Shown here piece after piece: positions 44,554-57,370 of a DNA stretch of 64,000 nt. This DNA is from Coptis chinensis. Lineage: Eukaryota > Streptophyta > Magnoliopsida > Ranunculales > Ranunculaceae. The stretch's first letter is position 1. Each line of letters begins with the position of its first letter. The notes beneath the pieces are model-generated. The model was not told the origin of the DNA and did no database searches. It saw nothing but the letters and a program-made list of their open reading frames with translations. The translations under genes were made by a program, and so were the position numbers. The stretch is from the NCBI GenBank assembly GCA_015680905.1, contig CM027385.1, positions 27,720,501 to 27,784,500 on the forward strand, in the 5' to 3' direction.

Positions 44554-45340
44554 GTCTTCAAATGACTGTCGGGAATCACTATAGGAGGTGTCATCTCAAA
44601 ACTACTCGTAGAACAGCTGCGAAAAACGGAAGAAACCTCGAGAAAATCGGAATTTCGCGGTGCTAGCGGGGAGGAGGGCGCTGGCGCATTATATAAGGCG
44701 GTGGTCGCTCGTAGGTTTTGGAATTCTGGTGTTTGGCTGGTCGGCTTCTGCTTCCGCTGGCGTGGCGCTCTTGAGTTTTTTTCGATTCACGGTGTTTTAG
44801 GGCGAAGTCGCTCTGCTTGGCTTGGTGGGCGCTCGACAAAAAAAAATTTATGGCGGTGTATAGGCGCAGCGCTCTCTACCGAGAATCTGCGCTTCGTAAG
44901 TTGAAACGAGTTTACAAGAAAAACAAGCTGAAAAAGCTTGGAGTGAAAGGTGAGAGATGATTGTGGGGTGTAGTGTGGCTTGTGAGTGTAGAATGATGGA
45001 AGTTTAAATAGGTTTTGGGTTTCCAAAACGAATCGGCAAGTTGCCAAATTGTTTTAAGACAATTTCGAGGAAATAGAAATGCCAAACCAAAAAGCGGAAA
45101 CTAACCATAGTTTTGATTTCCTAACAACCCTGGTATCTTTTACTTGGTTTAGAATAGTAACTTCTAAACTCTCCTACATATCATGCTACCACTACAAAAA
45201 ATCATAGATATGCCGATATCGGCCTAATTTTCAATTTTGACTCCAAGACAACCTTACGAAAGATGATCAAAATAAATTATATTAAAATAATATGAAATCC
45301 AAGCAATCTAAAACAAACAACTTAATATTTAAATCTAACT
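44554..45340 (-). other. Spacer between post-pol ORFs of element C
   Basis: GC-rich ggcgct/gcgctc motifs at about 44665-44890 correspond to those in element A at 3805-3965. No gene. The polypurine-like run found in A at 4391-4403 is absent here. Confidence 0.55.
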
Positions 45341-46583
45341 ACTGAAATAAAATTCCACTAACAAAACAATAAAAAAATAAAAACAATGAAATAACAGGGA
45401 CCACAACCGATGGTGAACACCTAGGCGTGTGAAGAAGATGGTCCCACGATGGATGGAGGGTTACGTGGTGAAGGATGGCTTGAGCCATCCGGCTGCGGCG
45501 GCGACGGACGCTCATGCCTCTCGGACTTCGGTGAGACGGACTCATCCACGAAGTGCGATACGTCGTAGCATCTCTATCTGAACAAAGCTGCGGCTTCCAT
45601 CTCGGTCTTGAGTATCGCATCTTGGGCTTGGTGATTCGGTGGATAATCTCCAAGTTAGACAAGATATCTTCGACCCCCTTTCGAGCATTTCAACTCTCGT
45701 CGAAAGTTCGTTTTGCTTATTTGAATTACAATTTGTCTATGTCGGATATCTTCACAGATACGATACCGCGCGATCGAAACCGGTTCGCGGCATTATCATT
45801 CGTTCTAAATTAGAAGTTTGACTATCGAAATTATCCTCAACCAACCATGTCATGTCTTCCCCTTTATTATCGAATCAACTTCATCCTCTACGGACATAAC
45901 GGCCAAGTCTTTTTGATGCATTCCTTATAAATACTTGCATTAGAATGCAATTTGATCTTAATAGGAGCAGATTTAGCGACGACTCTAAATGAGAGCATAA
46001 TCTTAGTGATCAATACGGGGAAGAGAGGCCATGCTCTTTCCCACTCCTCTAATCACATTCAAAATTACATCGAGGATGCAGAAATTACACTCATTCGTTT
46101 GCAAAATCCAGAGACGTCGGAACACTGAAGTCCGATGTCGCTGACTTTGTCTTTGCGAGGGGCGTTCCTACCAATCCACCGAAGCTCTGACCCGGTTGAT
46201 TGGTTCTCGTCGTCTGGCGAACGCAATGAGATATCGTATTGTATTCACCCTCTATGACCGTATCTTTCATCAAAGCAGAACTGCAGATATCTTTGGGATT
46301 CCCTGAATGGTCATTATCTAGGTTGGTTCTGGCGTGATTCCTAATAGCTCGACCAACAACCGCTGTCGTTACTTCCTCCTCGTTCTGCTATCCTAATGAA
46401 AATCCTATTTCCCTCCAATTCTCGTTTCTTATAAAACTGTTCTACCAAATCATAGTGATAGAACTCCTCCGTCGAATACCACAGTCTGTTCCAATCCCTC
46501 TTAATCATATTGGCGTCGTAAAATGGTGCGAAATGGTTGGCCTCAAACGCGTGCTCCGGCAACATTCTTCGTCGTAGTGCCAT
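45341..46583 (-). pseudogene. Athila post-pol ORF, first module (element C)
   Basis: It starts at 46583 (MALRRRMLPEHAFEANHFAP) and aligns with the start at 5686 in element A. NRLWYSTEEFYHYDLVEQFY and KKRELEGN follow before the frame breaks near 46341. Later pieces (46273-46091 and 45662-45339) are shifted. It probably has the same Transposase_32-like domain as element A. Function unknown. Confidence 0.6.
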
Positions 46584-47380
46584 TGAAGTTTCTTAGATAA
46601 CTAATGGTTTTGTAGCCACAATGGGGAGGCGAGTTTGATAAAACAACGAGAAACAATGGTGGTGGCGGTGGTGGTTACGGTGGCAGGTTTGAAAACTTGA
46701 ATTGGTGGGTGTTTTCTTGGTGGAAAGCGGTTGGAGATTGTGTTGGTGTTTTACAAAGGCGTGGGTGGTCTTTCTATTTTGATGTATTCTATTTTTTTTT
46801 TTTATTTTTTTTTATTTTGGTTGCTAGGGTTTGAATTTAAATTTGTGACAAGCGGTTGGAGAAGATGAACTTCGCGATTGGGTTTTGGAAAGGGATGGCT
46901 GGTATTTGTAGGTGGTGAGTTGGGCCCAAGCCCAATTCGATTTTTCGACTTTCGTCGATTTTTTTAGTATAACTTCAAACTAAATTTCCCACCGTTATCG
47001 GTCCGATTTTCTCGAATGAGATATGGAAATGATCAGGAGAGAATTTCCAATCCATTGATCCATAAACTACTCTATTCCGACCGTGGGTGACATATAAGAT
47101 AGTGGAAAACGCCTCGAAGTGCGTGCATGGCGTAAGTTATCGCGAACGAATGAACACTAAATTAGATGGCGTCAACCCCAATGAACTATACTAATGGACC
47201 TAAGCAACACAAATAGAAAGTTCGAGCAATCCGGATGGAAAGACTGATTTCCCACCCCCAAACAAATTTTTAAACACAAAATTTGTTTTAACATGGGTCG
47301 TTTAAAGTCAGATTCCCAAGACTTGTTGGATTGCTAGTTCTATGGGTTTAGATATATATCTATATCTAAAAATGAAAACA

Positions 47381-47448
<68 letters not shown>

Positions 47449-47560
47449 TTTTTTTTAAGCAAAAACATTAAGCAAATAAAGACATAATTCACACCATAGA
47501 GAAACATGACTCAAAAATCCGAGAAAACATGCAAGAGTGGAAAACGTGAAATATGTGAAC
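46584..47560 (-). other. Non-coding region between integrase and post-pol ORFs of element C
   Basis: No ORF. It contains a polypurine-like run at about 47248-47265 (minus strand) and a microsatellite at 47379-47452. Confidence 0.6.
47379..47452. repeat. Compound microsatellite (ATT)n-(TTTA)n
   Basis: About 14 ATT units are followed by about seven TTTA units and a T run. The equivalent place in element A (about 6480) lacks it, so it expanded in this copy. Confidence 0.9.
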
Positions 47561-47741
47561 CGTGGACTTAGGATCCGGTACTTACAGCCACACACTCCAT
47601 AGGGAGGGCCCGGTTACCTTAATGGTGTACTTACCATTAAATGGAAGTGAAAGGAAGTACACCAATGACAAGGGTCCTCATATATAGGGTCTGTAAAAGG
47701 ACTTCCTCTATATCGAGGGGACGAAGTTAAGTGAAAATGTT

Positions 47742-48826
47742 TTAATCGTTGACCGTTAACTTGAAAGATACTTGTTGTCCTTGGGATTTACCAAGGTAAT
47801 TGCCCCGTAAGGGGTGACTTGATAACGAGAAAAGGACCGGACCAACGGGTTTTAGTTTCCACGGGAAAATATGTAGGCGGGAGTTGTAAAAAGCAAAACC
47901 TTTTGTCCGACCACAAACTCTTTGCGCCAAGATATGCTTATCATGAACACGTTTCATGTTAGCTTTATAATCCTTCAGCGAGATCGTAAGAATCATTCGG
48001 ATTTCTTCAAGCTCATTTAATTGTAACTTGCGTTTTGACACCGCCTCATCAATATTGTAGTTAAGGCTTTTTATAGCCCACGAGCCGCGATGCTCTAATT
48101 CAGCGGGCAAATGACATGGTTTCCCAAATACAAGTCTAAAGGGAGACATACCTATAGGAGTTTTGAAAGCAGTTCTATCGCCCATAAGGCATCCGATAGG
48201 CGCCGACCGGTCTTTCCTATCGGGGTTTCTTGTTGTTTCTAAAATCTTTTTGATTTCCCTATTAGAAACTTCTACTTGGCGCTTAGTTTGTGGATGATAA
48301 GGAGTTGCTACTTTGTGTGTAACTCCATACTTTTTCACTAGGGATGCAACAACTCATTTGCAAAATGTGTTCCACCATCACTAATGATGGCTTTAGGAAT
48401 GCCAAACCGACAGAAAATATATTCTTTAATAAAAATACCACGGTCTTATGGTCATTGCTACGGCAAGCTAGGGCCTCTATCCATTTAGACCGTAGTCCAC
48501 GGCAACTAGAATATAAATATAACCGTGGGAAGCAGGGAAAGGGCCCATGAAATCAATACCCCAAACATCAAAAATTTCTACTATCAAGATTGGATTTAAT
48601 GGCATCATATTACGCCGTGATTCGGCGCAAGTTGTTGGCTAAACGAATACCGTCTTGCAATGCACTTGGGCATCCTTAAAAGGGTAGGCCAATAAAATCC
48701 ACATTGAAGAACTTTAGCGGCTGTTTTCATTCCACTAAAGTGGACACCACACTCTTTGTCATGGCGTAAGCGATAGAACTTCATTATATTCCCAATGGGG
48801 AATGCAACGGCGAATAATCGATCCAT
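47742..48826 (-). pseudogene. Integrase of element C
   Basis: The minus-strand order is an HHCC zinc-finger remnant at 48826-48605 (FYRLRHDKECGVHFSGMKTA, GFYWPTLL), the first catalytic Asp in [15 protein letters not shown] (about 48555-48510), the second in IISDGGTHFANE (about 48390-48350), and the last part from 48338 (YGVTHKVATPYHPQTKRQVE, SNREIKKILE with the catalytic Glu). The C-terminal part includes FRLVFGKPCHLPAELEHR. Integrase joins the cDNA to the host genome. At least two frameshifts break it. The N-terminus is cut by CACTA D. Confidence 0.87.
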
Positions 48827-49320
48827 GACTACACCATAACGGGCTATTTGCAGCGGTAAAAACCGTTGCGAATAATTTTCATAGCGCTTTTAAGCGTTGC
48901 AAATAGAAGCGTCGGTAAAGTGTTGGAAATATTTGCAACGGTTTTTGCCGTTGCAAACCAAATTTTCCAACGGTTATTTACCGTTGCAGAGTGACAATTA
49001 CTAACGGTTAAAAAGCGTTGCAAATCAAGCGTTGCAAAGCAAGCGTTGCAAACCAAATTTTCCAACGGTTATTTACCGTTGCAGAGTGACAATTACTAAC
49101 GGTTAAAAAGCGTTGCAAAGCAAGCGTTGCAAAGCAAGCATTGCAAACCAAATTTTCCAACGGTTATTAACCGTTGCAGAGTGACAATTACTAACGGTTA
49201 AAAAGCGTTGCAAAGCAAGCGTTGCAAACCAAATTTTCCAACGGTTATTAACCGTTGCAGAGTGACAATTAGATGCTTTAATTTTTTTGCTTTGCAACGG
49301 TTTAAAACCGTTACTAATGT
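48827..49320. repeat. Subterminal repeat array of CACTA D
   Basis: Palindromic units around gcaacggt/accgttgc recur about 20 times. Between about 48945 and 49270 a longer unit (caaaccaaattttccaacgg...gagtgacaattactaacgg, about 80-95 bp) is repeated four times. Such arrays are the expected binding ground for the TnpA-type protein. They generate false ORFs with repeated KIWFA and NCHSATVNN. Confidence 0.88.
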
Positions 49321-50520
49321 GTTGATATTGTAAAAAAAATTATTTTTATTTTTTTCTTGCCCTAAATTTGAACCTCCTGGTTTCATATAGAAACAAAGAA
49401 AATTACCAATGCTTTTGCAAATAGGACGAAAGGAATTAATCAAAACAGGAGCATTTGTATTATGGTTTGATCCTGATCAAAGATCTACGCATGTTATATA
49501 TTCATGTGTTTCTCCTTCCAATTGCACTTTCCTTCCCTCTCTAAAAGCACTACTACAAAATATTTAGGATTACAATATTTAATATTTAGGATGACATTTT
49601 GAGATAATGGTTTCCTTGACAAATCAATAAAAAAAAGGTGGTCCTTACATGCAAGCTTAGAAGAAAGTCTTTAGAATAATAAAATCAAGATATATTAGAA
49701 ATTAAAAAGAAAACATGTGCTTACTTTTAAGTCGCCGAGGCATTTGCTAGGTTCGCTTTTAGAGCGTTTAGTAACCTTTGTTTGCATGTTTTCTCTCAAT
49801 GGCTCAGTACTGCCTTCTTGTCGAGGCTTTTTCTCGCTAAGTTCCAACGGGGATTAGTAGTCGCATAACAAAAACAAAAATCACTACATATGGTCAATGA
49901 TTGATGGGATTCCACCATTTCCGGATAGAAATTGCACAATCGATTTGGAATATCAAAGGGAGCCAAACAACTAAAGGTTCCAAGGGTCCAAAACATTTGC
50001 ACTCCTATGAGTTTGTGGCATATCCCTCTTCTCAAAGTCGAGTTGTGCTACAGAAAAAGGGCTATGTTAGGTTGTGGAGATAATCTAGACTTGTACATCG
50101 AAATAACCCCTCACGTAGTATTGCGAGGAAACTAAGTTCGATTGTCAAAAAGTCAAGGTGTTTATAATCGGCATACTAATCGCGATAGTGCTCTTGCTAA
50201 GCATGGCAATGGCTATCTTAGACACCATTTGTTTGCCACTAAAAGATATTCTATTTAATATCTTGTACCTTCTTGGGCAATTAGAATCGGTTGATGACCA
50301 AGAGAAACTATTTACCAAGTAAAATGGTTTTACAATTTTATCAATACTTTTGCAAATCCAGTGCTTTTAAAACTTAACTACATTGGTGAAATACATTTGC
50401 TTTTAATAACCACCTCGGTTTGCAAGATGGTCCTTAATTATCAATCCGCTAACAACCTCAACTACAAATCCGAGGCGAGTGCTTTGCTGCTTCCAGTCCT
50501 GAGACCAAAATGACTCTCTA
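49321..50520. other. CACTA D sequence without recognised gene
   Basis: No coherent coding sequence. A CACTACTACAAAA-like string at 49548 resembles a CACTA terminus but has no matching partner with a target duplication. Confidence 0.45.
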
Positions 50521-52613
50521 CTATAACAAAAAAACTGTACAAAGAAAGAATGTAAAAAGAACATGCCGAAAGGGGTTCTTTCGATAATAACTCTCTTCTA
50601 GCTGCTCCAACAACTTGATTTTCTCGTCCAATCCTGATCTGGAAGAAGATTTTGACCTAGCCAAATTCCTGACGACCTCCACCTCATCTGCCAATACAGT
50701 AAACACAACTTATAGGCAACGAATTTTTTTTATAACATTAACTTCATTAGTGAAATAAGCTGCTTTTCATTACTTGGCATTCCTATTCCTGGACAAAAAT
50801 AATATTGCTATACTAAAGGAGAAATGTTAGTATAAATTAATTAGATCCGCAGACAAGCAAAAAAGTTGGAAATGTGAAGATTTCACAAAGAGTAATACTA
50901 CTTCAATAAACAAGATGCTTAAATGTGATACAACAACCCTCGCCAAAGCATTAAGCACCTTATAGCTTTCCCTAAAACTATGAAGGATAAACATTGATCA
51001 CTTAATTACGTTAATTACCATATAACACCATTTCATCGGTCTATAAGAGCGGTAGCCAAACAATTAATCAACATATCAAAGCCCGGAAAAGAAATGAATA
51101 AGCGGTATCATGTACAAATTTGGGATTTAATAGATATACATCTAAGGCATTCCAATTGCAAATTTTTGTTTCTTATTCTACCGGATAATTACGATATATT
51201 ACAGTTTTTATATATATTTTTTCCTTATTTTCTTAGCCAAGTATTTAGCTTTATGCGTAGCGTAGAGATGTTCCTACTAGCAAATGATGAAAGTTGATCT
51301 GAGGCATATATTGGACGGGTTTTTGAAAGTTAAGCAGCTAACTTGAAATGATAAGAGAAGCTTTATGGCCTAATAATGCTACTAACATAGAAATCTAAAG
51401 CAGAACTAAATAAACATAATATGTATTCCACGGTGAACATTTATATAAAATCTCTAGCAGGATCTGATGAAGTACCATCAGAAGCAGATATATCTTCCTC
51501 AGAAAGACTTGCTTCATCTTCACGATTCCAAAACTCAGTAAATTGATCTTGGTATTGCACGAGCTGCTGAAACATAATTCCACAAATCACAATATAGATG
51601 TCAAACAGAACTACACAAAACTGCATATAGATCAATAATTGCTCAAAATTCCAATTAATAAATTACTCGGAAATGTCAATCATTACACAATAATATATGA
51701 ATGTCAACATAATTCCCCTGGTAAAACGAATGTTGTTTTTCTGTCTTCAGATCATAGGACTCAATGACTCATCTTCCAACATATCGGGACCGAAACTATA
51801 GATTACCTGGCGACAAAGATCACGAGATCTTGAGTTTGCCTTGTGTAAATTAGATGCACAAGTAAGTTCCTCGGATACTTAGCAACTAACTTTGGATGCC
51901 GGCAGACATCGCAGGATTTTTGACATAATGATGTAGGAACCTACTTGAAAACGCATATAAACCAACTTGTTTCAATATGGTGAAAGATTTAAGCAATGTA
52001 TATACAAGCAAAATTACAAATAAATTTATTTTTTCAATACCTGTTCACCAAAACTTTCAAGAATCTTTCTCCGACGGCAAAAAGAACCTTCACAGTATTC
52101 CACCATCTGCAGTAGAATGTAACCAGGCTCCAATAGTGTGACAATCATTTATGAAATCCTTTTATAGCATATATATTAACATTTAAGAAGTGAACCTGAT
52201 TGAAATCTTCCAAAGACTTCTTTGACGAGCCACCTTTAGAGTCTGAAGGGTGTAATCTTTTGTTCGCAGGGTTACTGAGAATAAATTCCTGCCACAAGTC
52301 CCTAAATAATTAAAACCTCCAATAGAGCCATAAAATTTGTAGGAAGATCGCAGTATATAAAGATATGCTAAGAACAATTCCTCCCAGCGTGCATAAATGA
52401 TCAAATCTGATTGATGAGAACATCAATCTTTGTTGGATGAGGATTTAAAGATAAGAAATGTACCATTCTTCTGCGATCATCAATGCCATAATATAACAAG
52501 CTTCTTGATGGCAACTGATCACGTCCAGTTCTTCCGGACTCTTGATAGAACGCTTCCATTGACTTTGGTATATTGAAATGGCAAACAGTTCGGACATCCT
52601 TTCTATCTATGCC
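50521..52613 (-). pseudogene. Captured RecQ3-like DNA helicase fragment, with introns
   Basis: Clean exons are visible on the minus strand. Exon 52613-52464 (AG acceptor, GT donor) starts [20 protein letters not shown] and holds helicase motif [22 protein letters not shown]. Exon 52288-52196 reads EFILSNPANKRLHPSDSKGG and SSKKSLEDFNQ. Exon 52106-52041 reads MVEYCEGSFCRRRKILESFG, which carries zinc-site cysteines of the RecQ C-terminal domain. Later exons lie at about 51570-51450 (FTEFWNREDEASLSEEDISA) and 50690-50560 (SGLDEKIKLLEQLEESYY). The order matches the C-terminal half of plant RECQL3, a 3'-5' helicase acting in DNA repair. The helicase core with Walker A is missing. The next zinc-site exon (expected near 51.8 kb) is not readable. 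Confidence 0.85.
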
Positions 52614-55600
52614 CTACAATTTGTTTAAGAAACCATCAGCTCGAATACATTGGGGAAATCAGAACCTATGGTCTTAGTGCAAATTTCTGACAACTAGTGT
52701 ACTTGGTAGCATACCATCCTGAAGAAAAAACAATTATTCCCCAACATCCATGTATGCAGCGGAAGAGCTCCAAATAGAATCCAGCGTGCAAAGAAATGCG
52801 TATACCACAAACTTAAGTCAATTATTGGTTAAAAATGATCATACAAACTCAAGGATGTATTAGCATTTAGCACATGAAAGTGCAATCAAAAGCATATTAG
52901 CCACAACTACTTTTATCCAAAGCTTGTCCCCATGAGTTCAGAAGAATGAGAATCAAAAAACGAGAGAGAGAGAGAGAGCATTTAAAATCAGCAAATCTAA
53001 TTAACAGAATGCCTTCTAGATTTACTTTAAAATCCCAAATTTTGCTTCAATTGTTCGACATAAAAGATCTATGTATGGAAGAAGTGTTTTTGCACCATAT
53101 AATGCTCGAGTGGTATCATTTCCATCATGGCCTAGACCCATATGTGCTTGATAAGGCTATTATAATGCATGCATATGGAATTACAAAATAAGTATTTATT
53201 TTCCCAACAGTTTCTGATCATGTACTTTCCTCACAGATATGTATAGATAGGTATGATCTTATGGACAATAATAGCCCATTCGCGTCGACGAATGGTATTA
53301 ACCACCAAGGAATTCTATTCATAGTTCACTTAATTTAAATATCTTTGTAAGCCTATTGTAGGCATAAAAGGCCAAGTTAAAATATTGTAGATGAGCCAAG
53401 AGTGTAAAGTTAAAAAATACCCAAAGGCCACTTTGTTGCTACAACAACTTGTGATACGGAAGAGAGCCAATCATCCTTCGAATTCGGAAGAGAGCCAAGC
53501 ATAATGACTCCATCACATCCTTACGAACCCATGCGGGAACAACAATCGGGGCATTCATACATTTCAACAAAGAATGCTAAATAATATATCGATTCGGGGA
53601 AACCCAAAATAAAATGCAATAAAATAGAACGGATACCAACTTCCTAAAATCATAACATCCAAATGTATATCTAGAAATCTATCTGATTGGGACCACGGAT
53701 ACCATTGAGACATCATAGTTCTCGAGTAAGTAAATACGCTTCTTGGCGGGGGGAAAGAGCCTTTTTCATAGGATGGTACAAAAGGATTTTCATCAACATA
53801 AAAAAATCATCGATAATTCGGAACAAATTCAAATCCGAGTTTGTCTTGTTTCACAATAGTACTCTTTTGGCGGATTGCAATCCTTTCAACCTTATACTCA
53901 CCCACAACACCACCGGAATATGCATGATCCCAAAACTTCGCATTACATAGAAGCGGTATGCACTATGCAGTAGTTCACAAATTTGTCTCCAAATTAGGTA
54001 AAGAAAAAAAAAGCCGAAAGTGCAATTTCCCAAAGTATAGACAAGCGCAACACATAAAATTTCATATTACGTTGACCCGGTGTAAGCATTTCTCAGGTAA
54101 ACGCATGATAGCAAGTGGTGTCCTTCAATTTGACTTACTTCATAAGGAAAGATTTGGATTTGAAAATACAATAATAAGGACAATAACAGCCGTACTATAC
54201 GACACATTCCAGGAAAAGGACACATCGGAAACTTCACTTGGGAGCGGTAGGTGGTTTCATTAAAGCCAATATTGGCACATCCGGAAGGCGGTTCCTTAGG
54301 GAGGATAGATTCCGATAACTGGGCCTGCATGACATTGATAAAATAGATAGCAATGGTTAGGCAGAAATTTTAAAAAATTGAAGTAAAAGCCTCATTGCAG
54401 ATCTCAGTGTTTTTAAAGACTGAGACGCGGAGCTATTATTTTCTAATGACCTTGAGGAGTTTGCTCTCTGGTTAAGGCATTAAGCAACACAAACACGCTT
54501 ACAATGAGACATGGCTTACAATTTTTCAAAAGATAGAATCATGATTACAAACCTAAAAGTCGTGGCCCCAACTTGAAATGCAATGTGCCTGAAAAATACA
54601 ACCAAAAGGCGAGCTTAATATTTAAACATATATAAGGAAACTAATGTAAAAGACACTTGCATAATATTCATGTTCATACCTCATCTATCGCGAATCAGAT
54701 TCAACAAGCCTCGGTATAAAGCTTTGTTAATTTTGACATAAACCAGGTGTCGCGATCAACTCACGGTGTAACATAGAGTAGCCTTAAAGATGGTTTACGG
54801 AGGAAATATCTTCATGAATCTAATAATAAAAACAAATGCCAACTGTTAGGGATAAAGTTCAATAGTTGACAACATTGGTGAGTTAATCACAAAGCAATCC
54901 AAATGCAGTAACTAGAAATGCTATTCAATAGTAAATCATTCAATTGCAACAAAGTGACTTACCGTGTCTAATGACATGAATTCCAATTGATTGCTCAAAG
55001 CGTTCGAGCTTTGGAACCATTAGCATCATATTGGCTTAATCCTAGCATAAAAAAAAATCAAACATAAACATTAGTCCACAAGTATGAAACAAGATATTTA
55101 TACAGACTAGGCAATGCCAACTTACGCCAGAGTTGCTAAAAACAACAACATTATCACCAAAAACAGATTTACAAGAATCCAAGGGCGATTCCAAAGTTCC
55201 ACCATTCTCCCTCCTCCTTTATCGGGCTTGGGACAAAGAACACTCATTCCAAAGTTCCACCATTCTCCCTCCTCCTTTTATCCGGGCTTGGGACGGCCGG
55301 CAAAAAAGACTTTCATTACTTTGCCTTTATCGGGCGGAGTTAAAACGGGGTTATCTCTTCAACCTGCATAAAACATAAAACTTTCATAATATAACATTCG
55401 GACAATAAACATTCTTATAAACCATCATACCATCATAACAAGCTATAGTGCACAAATTAGTTATGTCATTCTTACATCTTGCAAAAGGCTCTTACCATTA
55501 CTTACAAAAACATACTCAAAAAAACCAAAATAGATGAAGTTTGCATATCCCACACAATAGATTACTCATCTGCAACCTTGATTCAAGCCAAATCAAAGCC

Positions 55601-55720
55601 CCCCTTCAACAAAAATCACTAAGGTCCGAAAGCAGCCAAATTGAGGTCCATCATAAATAGGAGCATTGGGAACCAAGACTTCCTCGATGTAGATCTTTTT
55701 CTCCCCTCTAAGGGCCGGTT
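52614..55720. other. CACTA D sequence, no gene recognised
   Basis: AT-rich. It may hold intron or decayed upstream exon sequence of the captured helicase. A minus-strand frame at 54330-54067 (MQAQLSESILPKEPPSGCAN) looks coding by eye, but I cannot identify it. A GA microsatellite lies at about 52961-52978. Confidence 0.4.
55188..55306. repeat. Tandem duplication, two copies of about 57 bp
   Basis: The segment ttccaaagttccaccattct ... cgggcttgggac is present at about 55188-55243 and again at about 55248-55305 with a few changes. Confidence 0.8.
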
Positions 55721-55729
55721 ACGCCATGG

Positions 55730-57370
55730 CAAATATTAGGGGTGGTTGTCATAACATATCCCCTAGCAACCGAACACCATCTCTACCTAATAGGGTAACC
55801 TTAAGAGGTGGACTCAACATTTCAGCAGGAGGGTTCTGGGCGGGGTTCACGGGAGGGTTCAGGGAGGGAGGGTTCGCAGGAGGGTTCACGGGGGGTTCAC
55901 GGGGAGGGTTCATAGATTCAAACATATTCATTAAATTCTGTTGAGACGGACGGGCGAACCGAGTTGGAGCCAACATCGGTTCGGGTGTTGTATCCCCATG
56001 TGGCGGTTGACTATTCGACATTCCATTGTTGGTTACAAGCTTAAGCATATCGACAAAATGAATGACAAAACTAAGAATTATATATATGATGAAAACAATA
56101 AGTTTTTATTTAAGGCAAACTCACCATCAACACACCCTCAACTCTAGCTATGGAGGACTTCATCTCACTCATTTCACCCTTAAATTCAGAATTTGATGAA
56201 GACCTTGTTTGTGCTAACATCACCTTCGCATAATACTTATGCGCTTTAATTGCTTCTTAGAGAGGTTAGAGCTGATTCCACGAGTCCCTACTCTTTTGTC
56301 CGCTCCTAAGACTTGGTCAATTCGTCATTATCAAAATCAAGATGAGTTGCCTTTGCCCTCTCCACTTGAAGTTGCACTTTTTCTTTTCTTTTGAGCAGCC
56401 TCCACCAATTCCTATAGTGTTTTCCATGGAAATTAGTTCAAAACTAACAAGTTAGTACAAACTTAAGGTAAATCGGTCCAAGAAAAAAATTGTCTATAAT
56501 AACAAAGTAACGAACTAATAGCCCGCACACTAGTTAGTTCGTGCATCATTTACAAAGAGAAATACTATGTCAAAGACTTAACAAAATTATAGTTGGAACT
56601 CAAGTGAAATGCAAACTCACATAACGGGCTCGGCTCTCCAAAACAGTTCCATTACGACGTTCATGTCCCCGCTTTCCAAATTGTCTACCCGTCGTGTATC
56701 TTGTCGATTTTGTTTATTCTACATGTACATTGGTAAACAATTGTTAGCATATCGTGATAAAAATTTAAAAATTTATGGAAAGACACCTACCATTTTATGC
56801 AACGTGTTGGCATACGTATCCCGCCCAAGTGTATGTCGAGAATCATTCAATTTTATATTCTCACCATTCTTCGCATTTCTTGCCATCACCTCAGAAGTGT
56901 TCTCATATATTACAAACTGTTCCCAATGATTTGGATCAATGCCATTTGGGCATCGCGCGATTTGTTCTTCCAAGGTCTCAAACTTATTCAATATATCTTT
57001 TCTCAAGACCCATTTTCCATATCTAAACTTAGTAGAAAAGTTTTTTTCTGCATGTGAACGAGCTAGTGCTTGGTCGACATTTGTAACTTCAAATTCACAC
57101 TGTAAAACACAAGTTATATAGTAATGTGAATGAAGCTAGAACTCAAAATGTCTAGAATGCATTAAAAAAAAAATCAGAGGTAAACCTTACCATTAAGGCA
57201 TTCCAAACCTTATCCTTGAATTCAGAATGTACAAGCCTCCAATCGGTGTAACTAAATCGGGATCTGAGCTCGAATGAGACTACCAAAGACGAGTATTCCA
57301 TCCGGAGGCATTATCACCAACGACAACACCATCAATATCAATCAATATAGGTAACTTCCTAACATTTTCT
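55730..57370 (-). pseudogene. TnpA-like protein of CACTA D (Transposase_24/Ptta family)
   Basis: Minus-strand pieces in order: FELRSRFSYTDWRLVHSEFK at about 57285-57200; the exon 57006-56773 with PNGIDPNHWEQFVIYENTSE, VMARNAKNGENIKLNDSRHT and LGRDTYANTLHKM, which is the Transposase_24 (plant transposase Ptta/En/Spm) signature; a helical stretch (YYAKVMLAQTRSSSNSEFKG, about 56240-56180); and a proline/asparagine-rich C-terminal exon (56048-55749). The En/Spm TnpA protein binds subterminal repeats and brings the ends together. The small frames between suggest introns and some decay. Length and domain order fit the second gene of plant CACTA elements. Confidence 0.75.

Larger units (their letters stand above)
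40382..48826 (-). mobile_element. Athila-like Ty3/gypsy element C (3' part), interrupted by CACTA D
   Basis: The left LTR (40382-41861) is the 3' LTR of a minus-strand element. Moving right there are the polypurine tract, the non-coding tract, the two post-pol ORFs, integrase, and then an abrupt change at the CACTA D terminus within the integrase zinc-finger region. RNase H, RT, protease, gag and the 5' LTR should lie on the far side of CACTA D, beyond the window. It is collinear with element A from the LTR to the post-integrase region. Confidence 0.88.

Noticed and set aside
48844-49297. ORFs with repeated NCHSATVNNRWKIWFA
   Set aside because: Translation of CACTA subterminal repeats.
53687-53990. 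Possible organelle-derived DNA or separate gene
   Set aside because: An 87-codon plus-strand frame looked unusual, but I recognise no plastid or mitochondrial gene order or motif.
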